Of a stretch of 64,000 bases of DNA, positions 55,652 to 64,000 are shown one piece after another; the first letter of the stretch is position 1, and every line of letters starts with the position of its first letter. The translations under genes were made by a program, and so were the position numbers. This stretch comes from DATFVJ01 sp963826515 (GTDB lineage Bacteria > Actinomycetota > Actinomycetes > Streptosporangiales > Streptosporangiaceae). The stretch covers positions 62,001-126,000 of the forward strand of contig CAWGXI010000006.1 of NCBI GenBank assembly GCA_963826515.1, written 5' to 3'. The notes under the pieces were generated by a model. The model did no database searches. It was not told the DNA's origin and was given only the letters and a program-made list of their open reading frames with translations.

Positions 55652-55842
55652 GCCTTCGCCGCCTATGGCCACTACCGTACCGAGCGTTTGCCTGTGCGCG
55701 TTCGCGAAGATCGCATGGCTCTGTGGGCGGCCTGGCATCGCTCGATAGGCATGGCCCTGTACCGGGGATGGGCATCGCGCCCCGGCGCGCGGTGTCCGGC
55801 GGTACAGTCGCTGCCTTAGAAGGGCCGAGCTGGGAGGGCTTC

Positions 55843-58266
55843 GTGGGTCGCACGGCACGGGAACGGCTGGCCAAGCTGCTCGACGACGCGGAGGCGCCGG
55901 GGGCGTTCAGCGCGCAGATCTTGGCACCGGCGGACGCGCTGCAGGTCGAGGTCGATGGCGTCGGGGCCGTGCAGACTCCTGTGCGCGCGCCGCTCGCGAA
56001 GAAGCTGATCGCGGTGGCGCGGCCGGCGAAGTTCGGGCGCGGGGAGCAGACGCTGACCGACGCCAGCGTGCGTGACACGTGGGAGATCGCGCCGGGCCTC
56101 GTCACGCTGGATGGCCCCACCTGGGAGGCAGCGCTCGGCGCCGTGCTGGACGACGTCCGGGACGGGCTGGGGCTGCTGCCCACGACAAAGCTGCGGGCCG
56201 AGCTGCACGCGATGCTGGTATACGGCAAAGGACAGTTTTTCCTGCCGCATCAGGACTCGGAGAAGGACGACGCGATGGTGGGCACGCTGGTCGTGTCGCT
56301 GCCTTCGGCGCACACGGGCGGGGAACTAGTCGTCGAGCACGGCGGCCAGAGCGTCACGTACCGGACGTCGAAGGAGCTGCTGTCTTTCGTCGCGTTCTAC
56401 GCCGACTGCCGTCACGAGGTCAAGCCCGTGAAGTCCGGGTACCGGGTGACGCTGACGCTCAACCTGCTCGCGGACAGCAAGACCGGCGCGCAGGGAGGCG
56501 GGCCGGTCGCCGACCTGGCGCACTGCCTCACCGGGCACTTCACCACGCCCGCCACGCGACGCTACGGCCGCGGCGGCCTCGACCCGCCGAACCGGCTCGT
56601 CTACCTGCTGGACCACGAGTACAGCCAGCGGGGCTTGAACTGGAACCGGCTCAAAGGCGCTGACGCAGAGCGCGCCGCGCTGCTGCGCGCAGCCGCGAAG
56701 GGTGCCGGGTGCGAGGCGGTGCTGGCGCTCGCCGAGGTGAAGGAGACATGGGACGCCTGGCCCTCCGACAGCGACCCGTGGGACGACTACGACTATTACG
56801 ACGACGAGGATGCAGATGACGAGGAGGACTACGACCACGGCGACGCCTCCCGGGACCGGGGCAGCGACGACGATGACTACCAGCTCAACGAGCTGATCGA
56901 CGACGAGATCACCCTCGGCTGGTGGACAAGCCCGGACGGCACGGGCGGCGAGCCGATATCGCTGCACGTCCCCGGCTCCGAGGTGTGTGCCACCACCCCG
57001 AGCGCGAACCTCACGCCCTACCAGTCCGAATACGAGGGCTACATGGGCAACTACGGCAACACGCTGGACCGGTGGTACCGCCGGGCCGCGGTCGTGGTGT
57101 GGGCACGGGACCGGGCGTTCGCGGCGCGCGCCGAAGCCGGGTCGCAGTGGGCGCTGTCGGAACTGCGCACCCGCATCGAGGCCGGAGACCTGGAGGGGGC
57201 ACGTGCCGGCGCGGAGTCGCTCGCGCCGTTCTGGAAAAAGATCGGATCGCAGGCCGGACTGCTGGGTACGGCGCTGCAGGTGGCAGCGGGCCTGGGCGCG
57301 GCCGGGACGGCGGCGATGCTGCTGGAGCCGTTCCGGGTGGAGACGGTCGCGCCGGAGCACGCGGGCGGGCTGGCGGCGGCCGGGCAGTACGGCGCGGAGT
57401 GGACGCGCGGGGTCATCGGCGGGTGGTTCGGGCCGAGGCACTACCTTGAGGCGGACCGGCACGAGTGGGTGGAGAGGCTGCCGGGGCTGTGCGGGGCGCT
57501 GCGTGCCGCCGGGGGTCCGGAGGTGGCGCGGCTGCTGGCCGCCGGCGCCTGGGGCTGGATGGGCGATCAGCTGCGGCTCTGGACCACCACCGCGCGGACC
57601 GAGATCCGGCAGCCGCGGCTGCAGCTGCTGAGCTCGCCGCTGGTGCGGCTGCTGGAGGCGGCCGACGACGAGCTGCGGGACGAGATCGCGGCGGCGCTGC
57701 GCGGGTATGGGGACAACGTGCTGGGGTGCCTGATGCCGGCGCTGCGTTCGGCGGCCGCGCCGCCGGCGGACGCGCGGCGGGCGGCGGGGCTCGATGTGGT
57801 CGCGCGGGACTGCGGGGAGCGGCTCGGCGCGATTATCGCGCGGCCGCCGCGTGACGAAGACGACTGGTCGATCGAATGGACCGGGTGCGGGTGCGACCTT
57901 TGTGACACGTTGGGGACGTTTCTCGGTTCCCGGTCGCGGCGGGTCTTCGAGTGGCCGCTGGCGACGGACGGGCGGCGGCACGTGCACACCCAGATCGACT
58001 CGGCCGCGCTGCCGGTGCGGCACCAGACCCGGCGGCAGGGGCGGCCATACACCCTCGAGCTGGCAAAGACCAACGAGCTGTTCACCCGCGAGAAGGACGC
58101 GCGGCACAAGGCCGTGACCGACCTGGCGTGGCTGACGTCGGCGTGGGGTGACGGTCCGCCGGGAACGTTTGAACCGCGAGTACTTCACCAAGAGCCAGAC
58201 CAAGTCGCTGTGCCCGTGGAAGGGCCTGGCCAGCTACTACACCATCGTCATCGACGGCCAGATTAA
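55843..58266 (+). CDS. large 2OG-Fe(II) dioxygenase-domain protein
   Basis: Start chosen at GTG 55843 after GGGAGGG; 807 residues. Residues 60-210: RPAKFGRGEQTLTDASVRDT, VYGKGQFFLPHQDSEKDDAM (HxD iron ligands near residue 136), VSLPSAHTGGELVVEHGGQS and YADCRHEVKPVKSGYRVTLT (second His near 190, Arg near 200), a prolyl-hydroxylase-like iron dioxygenase. Residues 300-345 are strongly acidic (DDYDYYDDEDADDEEDYDHG). The rest (350-770) is helical with an Ala/Leu-rich repeat. The frame ends in DUF427-gene DNA, so the last 35 codons are probably foreign and the original end was near 58155. Likely a protein hydroxylase; substrate unknown. Confidence 0.75.
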   Translation: MGRTARERLAKLLDDAEAPGAFSAQILAPADALQVEVDGVGAVQTPVRAPLAKKLIAVARPAKFGRGEQTLTDASVRDTWEIAPGLVTLDGPTWEAALGAVLDDVRDGLGLLPTTKLRAELHAMLVYGKGQFFLPHQDSEKDDAMVGTLVVSLPSAHTGGELVVEHGGQSVTYRTSKELLSFVAFYADCRHEVKPVKSGYRVTLTLNLLADSKTGAQGGGPVADLAHCLTGHFTTPATRRYGRGGLDPPNRLVYLLDHEYSQRGLNWNRLKGADAERAALLRAAAKGAGCEAVLALAEVKETWDAWPSDSDPWDDYDYYDDEDADDEEDYDHGDASRDRGSDDDDYQLNELIDDEITLGWWTSPDGTGGEPISLHVPGSEVCATTPSANLTPYQSEYEGYMGNYGNTLDRWYRRAAVVVWARDRAFAARAEAGSQWALSELRTRIEAGDLEGARAGAESLAPFWKKIGSQAGLLGTALQVAAGLGAAGTAAMLLEPFRVETVAPEHAGGLAAAGQYGAEWTRGVIGGWFGPRHYLEADRHEWVERLPGLCGALRAAGGPEVARLLAAGAWGWMGDQLRLWTTTARTEIRQPRLQLLSSPLVRLLEAADDELRDEIAAALRGYGDNVLGCLMPALRSAAAPPADARRAAGLDVVARDCGERLGAIIARPPRDEDDWSIEWTGCGCDLCDTLGTFLGSRSRRVFEWPLATDGRRHVHTQIDSAALPVRHQTRRQGRPYTLELAKTNELFTREKDARHKAVTDLAWLTSAWGDGPPGTFEPRVLHQEPDQVAVPVEGPGQLLHHRHRRPD

Positions 58267-58370
58267 CCCGGACGCGGCCTGATACTACCCCGCATCCCAG
58301 CCCGCTGGCTCGCAAGCTCAAAGGCCACGTGGCTCTGGAACGGGGTCCGCATCGAAGGACAGCGAGAATC
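58165..58370 (+). pseudogene. DUF427 protein fragment
   Basis: In a frame overlapping the dioxygenase end: LNREYFTKSQTKSLCPWKGL, ASYYTIVIDGQINPDAA, TGA, YYP, then in another frame NGVRIEG. DUF427 proteins read CPWKGxAxYYxxxxxGxxxxDAAWYYPxP; here the Trp codon is TGA. The start and the end are missing. Confidence 0.65.
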
Positions 58371-58440
58371 GGACGAGGCGCCGACGCGACGCGGCCCGCC
58401 GCATGACCCCCGCGGCCGCGCATCCTCATGCCCGCCCAGG

Positions 58441-58830
58441 TCAACGCCATCCACGATGAGCAGGTTGAGGTAGCGTCATCCAGCACGCTCCCGGCCCCGC
58501 GCCGGTGGCGGTGGTGTGGAGGACTTCCAGGTCGATGGACCAGTATCCGTGGACTATCCGGTTTGTCAGTCGCAGCGGCTGCTGCCAGGCTATGTCCGGG
58601 AACCGGTCTTTGAGCTCAGCGGAGATTGTCCTGCGGCCTCGCCGGGCACTGTGAAGTTCCACAACAACGCGTCACTGCGCTGGCGGTCGGTTTCCAGTTG
58701 GCTAACCGTGATGCCGGCGGTCAGCTGCTGGGCCTGCTCTGCGGCATGCGCGTTCTGGAGTGCCCGCGTTGTCCGTCCTGTGCTGTCCTCGTCAAGCCGG
58801 CTGTCGGCGGGATCTGAGGTCTTGCCGGGA
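58441..58830 (-). pseudogene. HepT-like (DUF86) HEPN toxin, frameshifted
   Basis: The minus strand gives RALQNAHAAEQAQQLTAGIT, VSQLETDRQRSDALLWNFTV and PGEAAGQ, and after one shift near 58635, ISAELKDRFPDIAWQQPLRL and TNRIVHGYWSIDLEVLHTTA. RNRIVHGYW (here TNRIVHGYW) is the Rx4-6H active motif of HepT; the leading Arg of LRN is changed to T. No MntA partner lies next to it. The start is lost. Confidence 0.65.
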
Positions 58831-59180
58831 TGTGCGGCGAAGGCCCGGGCGTCCAGGGACCGCCTCGGCGCGCTCAATATGGCACCACGGGTTCGCCGTC
58901 CAGGGGATCACCGGGATTTTGGGCCGGGCGCGGAACCAGGTTGCCTGCTGTCTTCGCGCCGTGCTCTACGAGTTCGCCCCCGGCGGCTTCTGCAACGAGA
59001 TCACCGCAGTTCAGGCGACCCGCGTGCTGGAGCGGATCCCAGCCGTCAGGCGCCGTTGCCCGGGCCCGGTGTGGGCCCGCCGCCCAGTTCCTGGACGATC
59101 TTCGCCGCCTCGGTGGCCGGCTGCGCGAGTCCAGGAAGAAGCTGGCCGCGGTCGGTCCGGGCGGGCCGGATGACGGGCAC
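58830..59180 (+). pseudogene. IS110-type transposase, middle fragment
   Basis: Frames give NQVACCLRAVLYEFAPGGFC, NEITAVQATRVLERIPAV and QFLDDLRRLGGRLRESRKKL, the linker between the RuvC-like DEDD domain and the Transposase_20 domain. It is followed by the integrase-like gene of the other strand. Confidence 0.55.
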
Positions 59181-60005
59181 CGAGAACTTCGGCGTCGGAC
59201 CTGGTCCGGGTGACACGACGCCCTGGTACTCGGCCCAGCGGATCCGCACGATGTCGTAGTCGGCAGGTTCTGAGCCGTGGCCGGTGCCAGGGTTTTCCCC
59301 GGTGTCCAGCCGGGCGGTCAGGTCGCCCAGGCGCTGGGAGCAGGAGATCCTTGCGGCGTGCAGGAACGTGGCCAGCCCGAGCCGCTCAGCGCAGTCACTT
59401 AGGCGGGTGGCCCGCAGCCGGCTGGTGTCCAGGCGGGGCAGGCCGGTCCCGCCGGCCAGCGAGCCGGCCAGCGGGGTGGTCAGGTTCCGGCGGGCGGGGT
59501 CGCATCCGCCGGTGACCAGGTGAGTCCCGGCGAAGCCCGCTGAGGCCAGCAGCAGATCATGGTAGCGGGACGCGGCCGGCACCACCCGGGGCCGCCGGCC
59601 GCGGACCTGCACCACCAGCCCGCCGGACCGGCAGGCCACGTCGCTGCCCCGGACCTGGCGCAGGTCGCCGCGGATCAGCCCGGCGCCGGCGCCCAGGCAG
59701 ACCAGCCCGGCCGCCCGCATCCGCCGGGCCTGTGTCGGCTGGACATCAGCCAGGGCCAGGTAGCCGGCGATCTCCGCGTCGCTGTAAGGGATCTTCGAAC
59801 GCTCGCGCGGCAGCGCCGCCGCCACCGGATCCAGCGCGGGGACCACCAGGCGGGCGATGAAGCGCAGGCTGGTGCGCAGCGTCCGGCGGGCCGGCCCGGA
59901 CAGGCCCGGCGCGGTGGCGGCGAACCGCTCGATCACCGAGGGGTGCAGCAGCACCCCGGGGACGGGGTCCAGCCCGGCCAGGATCGAATCGGCGAGCTTG
60001 CCCAC
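59046..60005 (-). CDS. tyrosine-recombinase-like protein lacking the usual active site
   Basis: 319 residues from ATG 60005; similarity seems to extend upstream in another frame to about 60140, so the N-terminus may be truncated. TLRTSLRFIARLVVPALDPV, IPYSDAEIAGYLALADVQPT and CLGAGAGLIRGDLRQVRGSD (Arg of the first box), then SRLRATRLSDCAERLGLATF, LHAARISCSQRLGDLTARLD at the second box. The layout is that of a phage-type integrase catalytic domain, but HxxR and the nucleophile Tyr are not visible. Similar proteins accompany IS-rich regions of actinobacteria. The last 40 residues (PTPGPGNGA end) are low-complexity. Function unknown. Confidence 0.55.
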   Translation of the reverse strand: MGKLADSILAGLDPVPGVLLHPSVIERFAATAPGLSGPARRTLRTSLRFIARLVVPALDPVAAALPRERSKIPYSDAEIAGYLALADVQPTQARRMRAAGLVCLGAGAGLIRGDLRQVRGSDVACRSGGLVVQVRGRRPRVVPAASRYHDLLLASAGFAGTHLVTGGCDPARRNLTTPLAGSLAGGTGLPRLDTSRLRATRLSDCAERLGLATFLHAARISCSQRLGDLTARLDTGENPGTGHGSEPADYDIVRIRWAEYQGVVSPGPGPTPKFSVPVIRPARTDRGQLLPGLAQPATEAAKIVQELGGGPTPGPGNGA

Positions 60006-60150
60006 CGCCCAGGTATCGCTGCCGCAGCGGCATGGTCTCGGTGTGCGGGAGCTGTGCCGCCTTCGTATGCGTCCAGCTGCCTGCGTCGGCGGCCGCCTGC
60101 GCAGGAGGATCCGCTGGACGTTCTGCAGATGCTCCAGCGTCCTCGGGCTA

Positions 60151-60858
60151 TTACACGGCAGTGATCATTCGCGCCTGGCGGAATGCCGGTGCGGTCAGGG
60201 GCGCGTCGAGCATCATGGCGTGGAGTGCGTCGACGAGTTCGTCGCGGAAGGATCGGATCGCGGCGGCCATTACGCGGGCGCACTGTGGGCTATCACCGGC
60301 CTCGAGCGCGGTGAGCAGAGTGTGGTGCTCGGCGTGCGCGCGGCGGCCGGTCTCCGCGGCACCAGCGCGCAGGGCGACCAGGCGCGCGCGCTCGCTGTCG
60401 TCGAGCAGCCGGGCCACGATCTGGGCGGCGCGGCGGTTGCCGGCGGTTCGCGCCACGCTGACATGGATTGCACGGTTGGCCTGCATGAAGTGCTCTGTGG
60501 ATGTGTCGTCATCGAGGTCGGGTTCCGGACCGAGGAGGGCGCGCAGGCGGGCGAGTTCCCCGCGCTCGACGTGACCGGCCGCGGCTGCGGCTGCGGGTGG
60601 TTCAAGTACCAGGCGCAGATCGTAGATCTCGCGCACGTCGCGCAGCGTGAGCGGGGCGATCACGTGAGCGCTGCGTGGTTCTGCGAGCACGAGCCCCTCG
60701 GCACGCAGGCGGGCCAATGCAGCCCGGATGGCGGCCTTGGAGAATCCGAAGCGCTCGGCGAGCTGCGCTTCGGAGACCGGCGTACCCGGCGCGAGTTCGA
60801 CGCGGACGATGGTGCGGCGGAGGCGCTCGTAGGCGGCCGTACCTGAGGACGCTTGCAC
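60151..60858 (-). CDS. GntR-family (FadR/FCD-type) transcriptional regulator
   Basis: Start chosen at GTG 60858, 235 residues; an ATG at 60930 is also in frame but would translate the operator. TAAYERLRRTIVRVELAPGT, VSEAQLAERFGFSKAAIRAA and LARLRAEGLVLAEPRSAHVI form the winged helix. From residue 80 the FCD ligand domain: DVREIYDLRLVLEPPAAAAA, NRAIHVSVARTAGNRRAAQI, HAEHHTLLTALEAGDSPQCA. The His and Asp metal ligands of FCD domains are at the expected places. It is divergent from the aminotransferase gene at 60914 and probably represses it and itself through the palindrome at 60897-60916. Confidence 0.88.
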   Translation of the reverse strand: MQASSGTAAYERLRRTIVRVELAPGTPVSEAQLAERFGFSKAAIRAALARLRAEGLVLAEPRSAHVIAPLTLRDVREIYDLRLVLEPPAAAAAAGHVERGELARLRALLGPEPDLDDDTSTEHFMQANRAIHVSVARTAGNRRAAQIVARLLDDSERARLVALRAGAAETGRRAHAEHHTLLTALEAGDSPQCARVMAAAIRSFRDELVDALHAMMLDAPLTAPAFRQARMITAV

Positions 60859-60878
60859 GCCGGTGAGTCTATCGGCTA

Positions 60879-60916
60879 TTGACAGGCCAAAACGGCCATG
60901 TTGACATGTCAGCATG
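60879..60916 (+). promoter_or_regulatory. promoter and GntR-type operator of the aminotransferase gene
   Basis: TTGACA (60879-60884), 17 bases, then TGACAT (60902-60907); seven bases on is the ATG 60914, so the mRNA is probably leaderless. The near-perfect palindrome CATGTTGACATGTCAGCATG (60897-60916) covers the -10 box and the start codon, a typical repressor site. Confidence 0.65.
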
Positions 60917-62253
60917 GCAAGCCGGAGCACCCAGCATGCGGGCGAGCCCCGAGGGGGTGCCCGCGCCGCCCGGGCCGCCGACCCGCAGCACGAGAACCTG
61001 ATCCGCTACGGTGGCTCGTTCGCGCGGCTCGTCGTAGAACGGGCGGCCGGAAGCTGGCTGGAAACCGAAGACGGGCGGCGCATCCTCGACTTCACCTCGG
61101 GCCAAATGTGCGCGACGCTGGGGCACGGCCACCCGGCCATTCTCAAGGCCATTCAGCGCGCCAGCGGCCAGGTGGTGCACCTTTTCAGCGGTTTCCTCGC
61201 GCGCGATGTGATCGAGCTGGCACGTGAGCTGATGGCCATGCTCCCCGGGCAGCTCACGCGCGCGATGTTCCTATCCACCGGCGGCGAGGCCAACGAGGCC
61301 GCACTGCGGCTGGCCAAGCTGCACACCGGCGGGCATGAGGTGCTGGCCTTCGCTGGCTCTTGGCACGGGATGACCGCCGGGGCCGGGTCGAGCACCTACA
61401 GCGCTGGCCGCCGCGGCTACGGACCTGCGTTGCCCGGGACGATGGCGCTGCCCACGCCCAACCCCTACCGCTGCCCGATTGCCCATTGCCGGGACCGCTG
61501 CGACCTTACCTGCCTGGAGGCCGGCATCGCGCTCACCGACGCCCAGTCGGTAGGCGCGCCGGCCGCCGCGATCATCGAGCCGATTCTCAGCGCGGGCGGC
61601 ATCGTGCCGCTGCCCGACGGCTACCTTGCCCGGCTGAAGCGACACTGCGAGCAGCGCGGGATGCTGCTCATCATGGACGAAGCACAGACCGCGCTTGGCC
61701 GCGTCGGCAGCATGTTCGCCTTCGAACAGCACGATGTTGTCCCCGACCTGCTCACGCTCTCCAAGACGCTGGGCGGCGGCCTGCCCCTGTCGGCCACCAT
61801 TACCACGGACGAGATCGAGAGCGACGCCGTCGCCAAGGGCTTCCTCCACTTCACCTCGCACGTCTCAGACCCGCTGCCAGCGGCCGTCGGCCGCGCCGTC
61901 CTCAGCACCGTGATCGCAGAAGATCTCGCGCTCCGCGCGATCAACATCGGCGCCCGCCTGCGCAGCGGACTGGAGGAACTCCAAGACCGGCACGAGGCAA
62001 TCGGAGACGTCCGGGGGCCGGCCTCATGCTGGGCGTCGACATCGTCAGCGACCGCGATACCCGCGTGCCCGACGAGCGATTCGGCGCCGCAGTTACCGAC
62101 CGTTGTCTCGAGCTCGGCCTCAGCCTCAATATCGTCAGGTTCGCGGGGCTCGGCAGCGTGCTGCGCATCGCGCCGCCCCTCACCGTCAGCTCCGACGAGA
62201 TCGACCTCGGCCTCGAGATCCTCGACCAGGCGTTCGCGGACTGCCGCTGCTAG
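60914..62253 (+). pseudogene. class III aminotransferase (2,2-dialkylglycine decarboxylase-like), one frameshift
   Basis: ATG 60914: ENLIRYGGSFARLVVERAAG, RRILDFTSGQMCATLGHGHP and FLSTGGEANEAALRLAKLHT, GSWHGMTAGAGSSTYSAGRR, LLIMDEAQTALGRVGSMFAF (Asp binding the pyridine N) and LLTLSKTLGGGLPLSATITT (the Lys that binds PLP). The long SSTYSAGRRGYGP segment is typical of dialkylglycine decarboxylase. Near 62022, in GGGGG, one base is missing; the end GLMLGVDIVSDRDTRVPDER to LEILDQAFADCRC (62253) is in the next frame. The homopolymer position makes a sequencing error plausible, so the gene could be intact in life. Confidence 0.8.
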
Positions 62254-62612
62254 CCCGGCCCCAAAGCAGCATCGCGTCCATCGCCCGGCTGCTCGGTGTC
62301 AGCCGCTCGGTGTCAGCCGCTCGGGCCCTTACAAGCACATTCCCGAAATCGGCCATGGCCGCTGACCTGCCGTCGAGGCATTCGAGCCGATGAGACCGGC
62401 GCGCGAGACCTGATCCTGCGTCGCGGACGGTGTCGCATTTCCAGACATGGTCAAAGACGGCCAGGTGGCCGGGGAATCTCCCCCAGGCCACCAGACGGCA
62501 TAGCCGCTAATGGTCGCTGGCGAGGCACTGGAAGCAGGCAAATGCCACAAGGAGGATCATCTGCGAAGTCGCCTACGACCGCGCTCGCGGCGGCCGGAAG
62601 TCCTGCCGAGGC

Positions 62613-63068
62613 ATGGCCGGGTCGTCGGCGGCAAAGCAGACTGGTTCCGTGATCGTTCTTTTGGAATGTCTTCTGCCCCTGTGGACGCAACCCGTCGATG
62701 CCTGGGACGACACCGAGGCGGCCTTCCGTGAGGTGTACGCCGACCCGGTGGTGGTGAATGGGATCGAGTTGACCGTCGCCGAGCTGGCCGGCCGGCCCAG
62801 GTCACTGCAGCAGGCCTTTGACCGGCTCGGCATGCAGATCTTGGATAACGTTCAGACGACTGACCGGGTCGTTGTCGCCTTCCTCATGCGTGGGCGGCAC
62901 GTCGGCCCGGTCGTCTCGCCGCTGGGGACCGTCGCGCCGACGTGGCGCGATATCGAGGTGCGCGCGATCGACGTTCTCACCGTCAGCGCCGGCGTCGTAT
63001 CCGCAATCTGGGTCGTCGCCGACGACCTCGGCCTGCTACGCCAGCTCGATGCGGTCAAGCTGGCGTGA
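62613..63068 (+). CDS. SnoaL/NTF2-like polyketide-cyclase-family protein
   Basis: 151 residues from ATG 62613; the exact start is uncertain. LLPLWTQPVDAWDDTEAAFR, EVYADPVVVNGIELTVAELA and GRPRSLQQAFDRLGMQILDN, then VVVAFLMRGRHVGPVVSPLG, APTWRDIEVRAIDVLTVSAG and VSAIWVVADDLGLLRQLDAV match the SnoaL-like alpha+beta cone with the usual Trp/Asp end. Members are ester cyclases, hydrolases or have no known activity. Intact. The stretch 62254-62612 before it has no recognisable gene. Confidence 0.75.
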   Translation: MAGSSAAKQTGSVIVLLECLLPLWTQPVDAWDDTEAAFREVYADPVVVNGIELTVAELAGRPRSLQQAFDRLGMQILDNVQTTDRVVVAFLMRGRHVGPVVSPLGTVAPTWRDIEVRAIDVLTVSAGVVSAIWVVADDLGLLRQLDAVKLA

Positions 63069-63109
63069 CCGGAGGTCCCGCTTTGCGGCAGAACCGGCAC
63101 AGGGACAGG

Positions 63110-63425
63110 GTCAGATGAGGTCGCCCGTGAAGAGAATTATCGTCCCAACTCCGTCCGCGACGTATGCGCGTTCACCCTCGATGACCGGGTCATGCCGGCC
63201 AGCGTCAGCTCCGACGGAACGGTGCGGATCTGGGATCCGGCTACAGGGCAGCAGCAATCCATAATGGAAGGCCACACGGACGCCGTGCGGGGGATCTGCG
63301 CTGTCACGTCGGCGGCCGGGTGCTGCTGGCCAGCGCAGGCTCTGACCGGACGGATCGGATCTGGGACCCGGACACCGGCCGACAGCGGCATGCCCTGGTG
63401 GGGCACAGCGGCGCGGTCTAGAAGG
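63110..63425 (+). pseudogene. WD40-repeat protein fragment
   Basis: Two frames give VCAFTLDDRVMPASVSSDGT, VRIWDPATGQQQSIMEGHTD and AVRGICAV, then VGGRVLLASAGSDRTDRIWD and PDTGRQRHALVGHSGAV to a TAG at about 63420. These are two WD40 blades (GH...WDPxTG) of a longer propeller protein. A frameshift separates the blades and both ends are missing. Confidence 0.65.
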
Positions 63426-64000
63426 CACATACGCGCCGCTCGACGAGGTACTCGCTGCGTACTTCATCGACGAGGCCCGGCGGAGTGCGGAACTACGCGA
63501 GGTCATGAACTATGTCGTCGCCGCTGAGCGCGCCTTCGAGATGATCAAGACCTTGCCGATCTGCCTCAGGGTGCTGTGCAAACTCGAGGCCATCCTGGTG
63601 AAGGGCACCCGGGGCGAGGCGTACGACTCGGGACGGCTCCGCCAGCGGCTAGTCTTCATCGGCGAGCGTGAGCGCGAGCGCGAGCTCGGAATCGAGGAAC
63701 CCCGCTTCGTCCCCGTGCCCGAGGGAGACATGCTCCAGGAGGGCGTCACAGACTGGGAGAAGTGGATGAACCGGGCAGATGACGACATGCCGCTGGTCGT
63801 CAAGGCAGCCGTCGGTCACTACCAGTTCGAGACCCTGCTTCCCTTCAGCGACGGGAACGGCCGACTCGGCCGCCTGGTGGTCGTCCTGCAGATGATCGAG
63901 GCCGGAACCCTCACGTACCCGATTCTCAATCTCTCCGTGGCTCAAGCCATGCAAGGAGCGATATAAGAACCTGCTGCTCGAGATCAGCGCCACGGGCGAT
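63421..64000 (+). pseudogene. Fic-domain protein with His-to-Leu change, runs off window end
   Basis: The frame opens EGTYAPLDEVLAAYFIDEAR without a start (the preceding codon is a stop), then RSAELREVMNYVVAAERAFE, LEAILVKGTRGEAYDSGRLR and WEKWMNRADDDMPLVVKAAV. The Fic motif reads ETLLPFSDGNGRLGR, where HPFxxGNGRxxR is expected: the catalytic His is Leu (CTT for CAT). Near 63930 the frame shifts and continues LKPCKERYKNLLLEISATGD to the window end. Fic enzymes transfer AMP to target proteins; without the His this one cannot. Missing N-terminus, mutated His and frameshift mark a dead gene. Confidence 0.8.

Noticed and set aside
56326..58203. 625-codon minus-strand frame
   Set aside because: Antisense to the 2OG-Fe(II) dioxygenase, whose motifs are unambiguous.

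Overview
This window is high-GC DNA with the gene content of an actinobacterium (Actinomycetota). Pointers are a BldC-type regulator, mycothiol-dependent maleylpyruvate-isomerase-like enzymes, a STAS/anti-sigma kinase fusion, PASTA and transglycosylase-like cell-wall proteins, and many GTG starts. A Streptosporangiales- or Catenulisporales-like soil organism would fit, but the sequence alone does not settle the genus.

The window reads as a decaying accessory region. I count at least six insertion sequences with recognisable ends, fragments of about eight more, and more than thirty genes broken by frameshifts, in-frame stops, truncations or insertions. Intact genes sit as islands: a lytic-transglycosylase-like protein (4837-5577), STAS-HATPase (16276-17058), bldC (18123-18341), a CapA-like protein (22942-24240), a multicopper oxidase and overlapping flavin monooxygenase (29765-32664), VapBC (38341-39056), a quinol-type monooxygenase (40115-40420), DinB (45915-46445), a maleylpyruvate isomerase homologue (47753-48517), a membrane protein (51414-52595), a truncated globin (52964-53413), a large 2OG-Fe(II) oxygenase (55843-58266) and a GntR regulator (60151-60858).

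Layout. 1-5.6 kb: broken aldo/keto reductase and MmyB-type regulator genes, a frameshifted S53 peptidase, an ISL3 remnant and a cell-wall lytic protein. 5.7-9.2 kb: an IS630 element carrying an ISAs1-type element with perfect-looking ends, which itself carries a 234-bp palindrome-ended insertion; the ISAs1 transposase has a DruA-like DUF4338 domain at its N-terminus. 9.4-15.8 kb: IS remnants, a small histidine-rich protein, and an IS5 element split by an intact IS701 element. 16-22.8 kb: regulators, a HigBA module with a dead toxin, and IS5-type elements. 22.9-29.5 kb: CapA, then a patatin/metallophosphoesterase pair split by an IS, then a CoA-transferase. 29.7-33.2 kb: copper oxidase cluster. 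33.6-38.2 kb: a graveyard of truncated genes. 38.3-45.6 kb: VapBC, a tRNA-Arg 3' fragment that looks like an att site, an orphan TPP riboswitch and a large transposase. 45.9-64 kb: mixed metabolic and regulatory genes, a nucleotidyltransferase/HEPN pair with a broken HEPN gene, HepT and IS110 remnants, a GntR-controlled aminotransferase gene with a probable leaderless promoter, and a Fic gene lacking the catalytic histidine.

Two themes recur. First, at all four insertions of IS5-type elements whose ends I could define the flanking duplication is 3 bp (ATC, TAA, AAC, TTA). Second, in two of the three paired toxin-antitoxin modules the toxin is broken while the antitoxin reads through. Some single-base frameshifts could be sequencing errors, but in-frame stops, a 7-bp tandem duplication and clean IS insertions show real decay as well.
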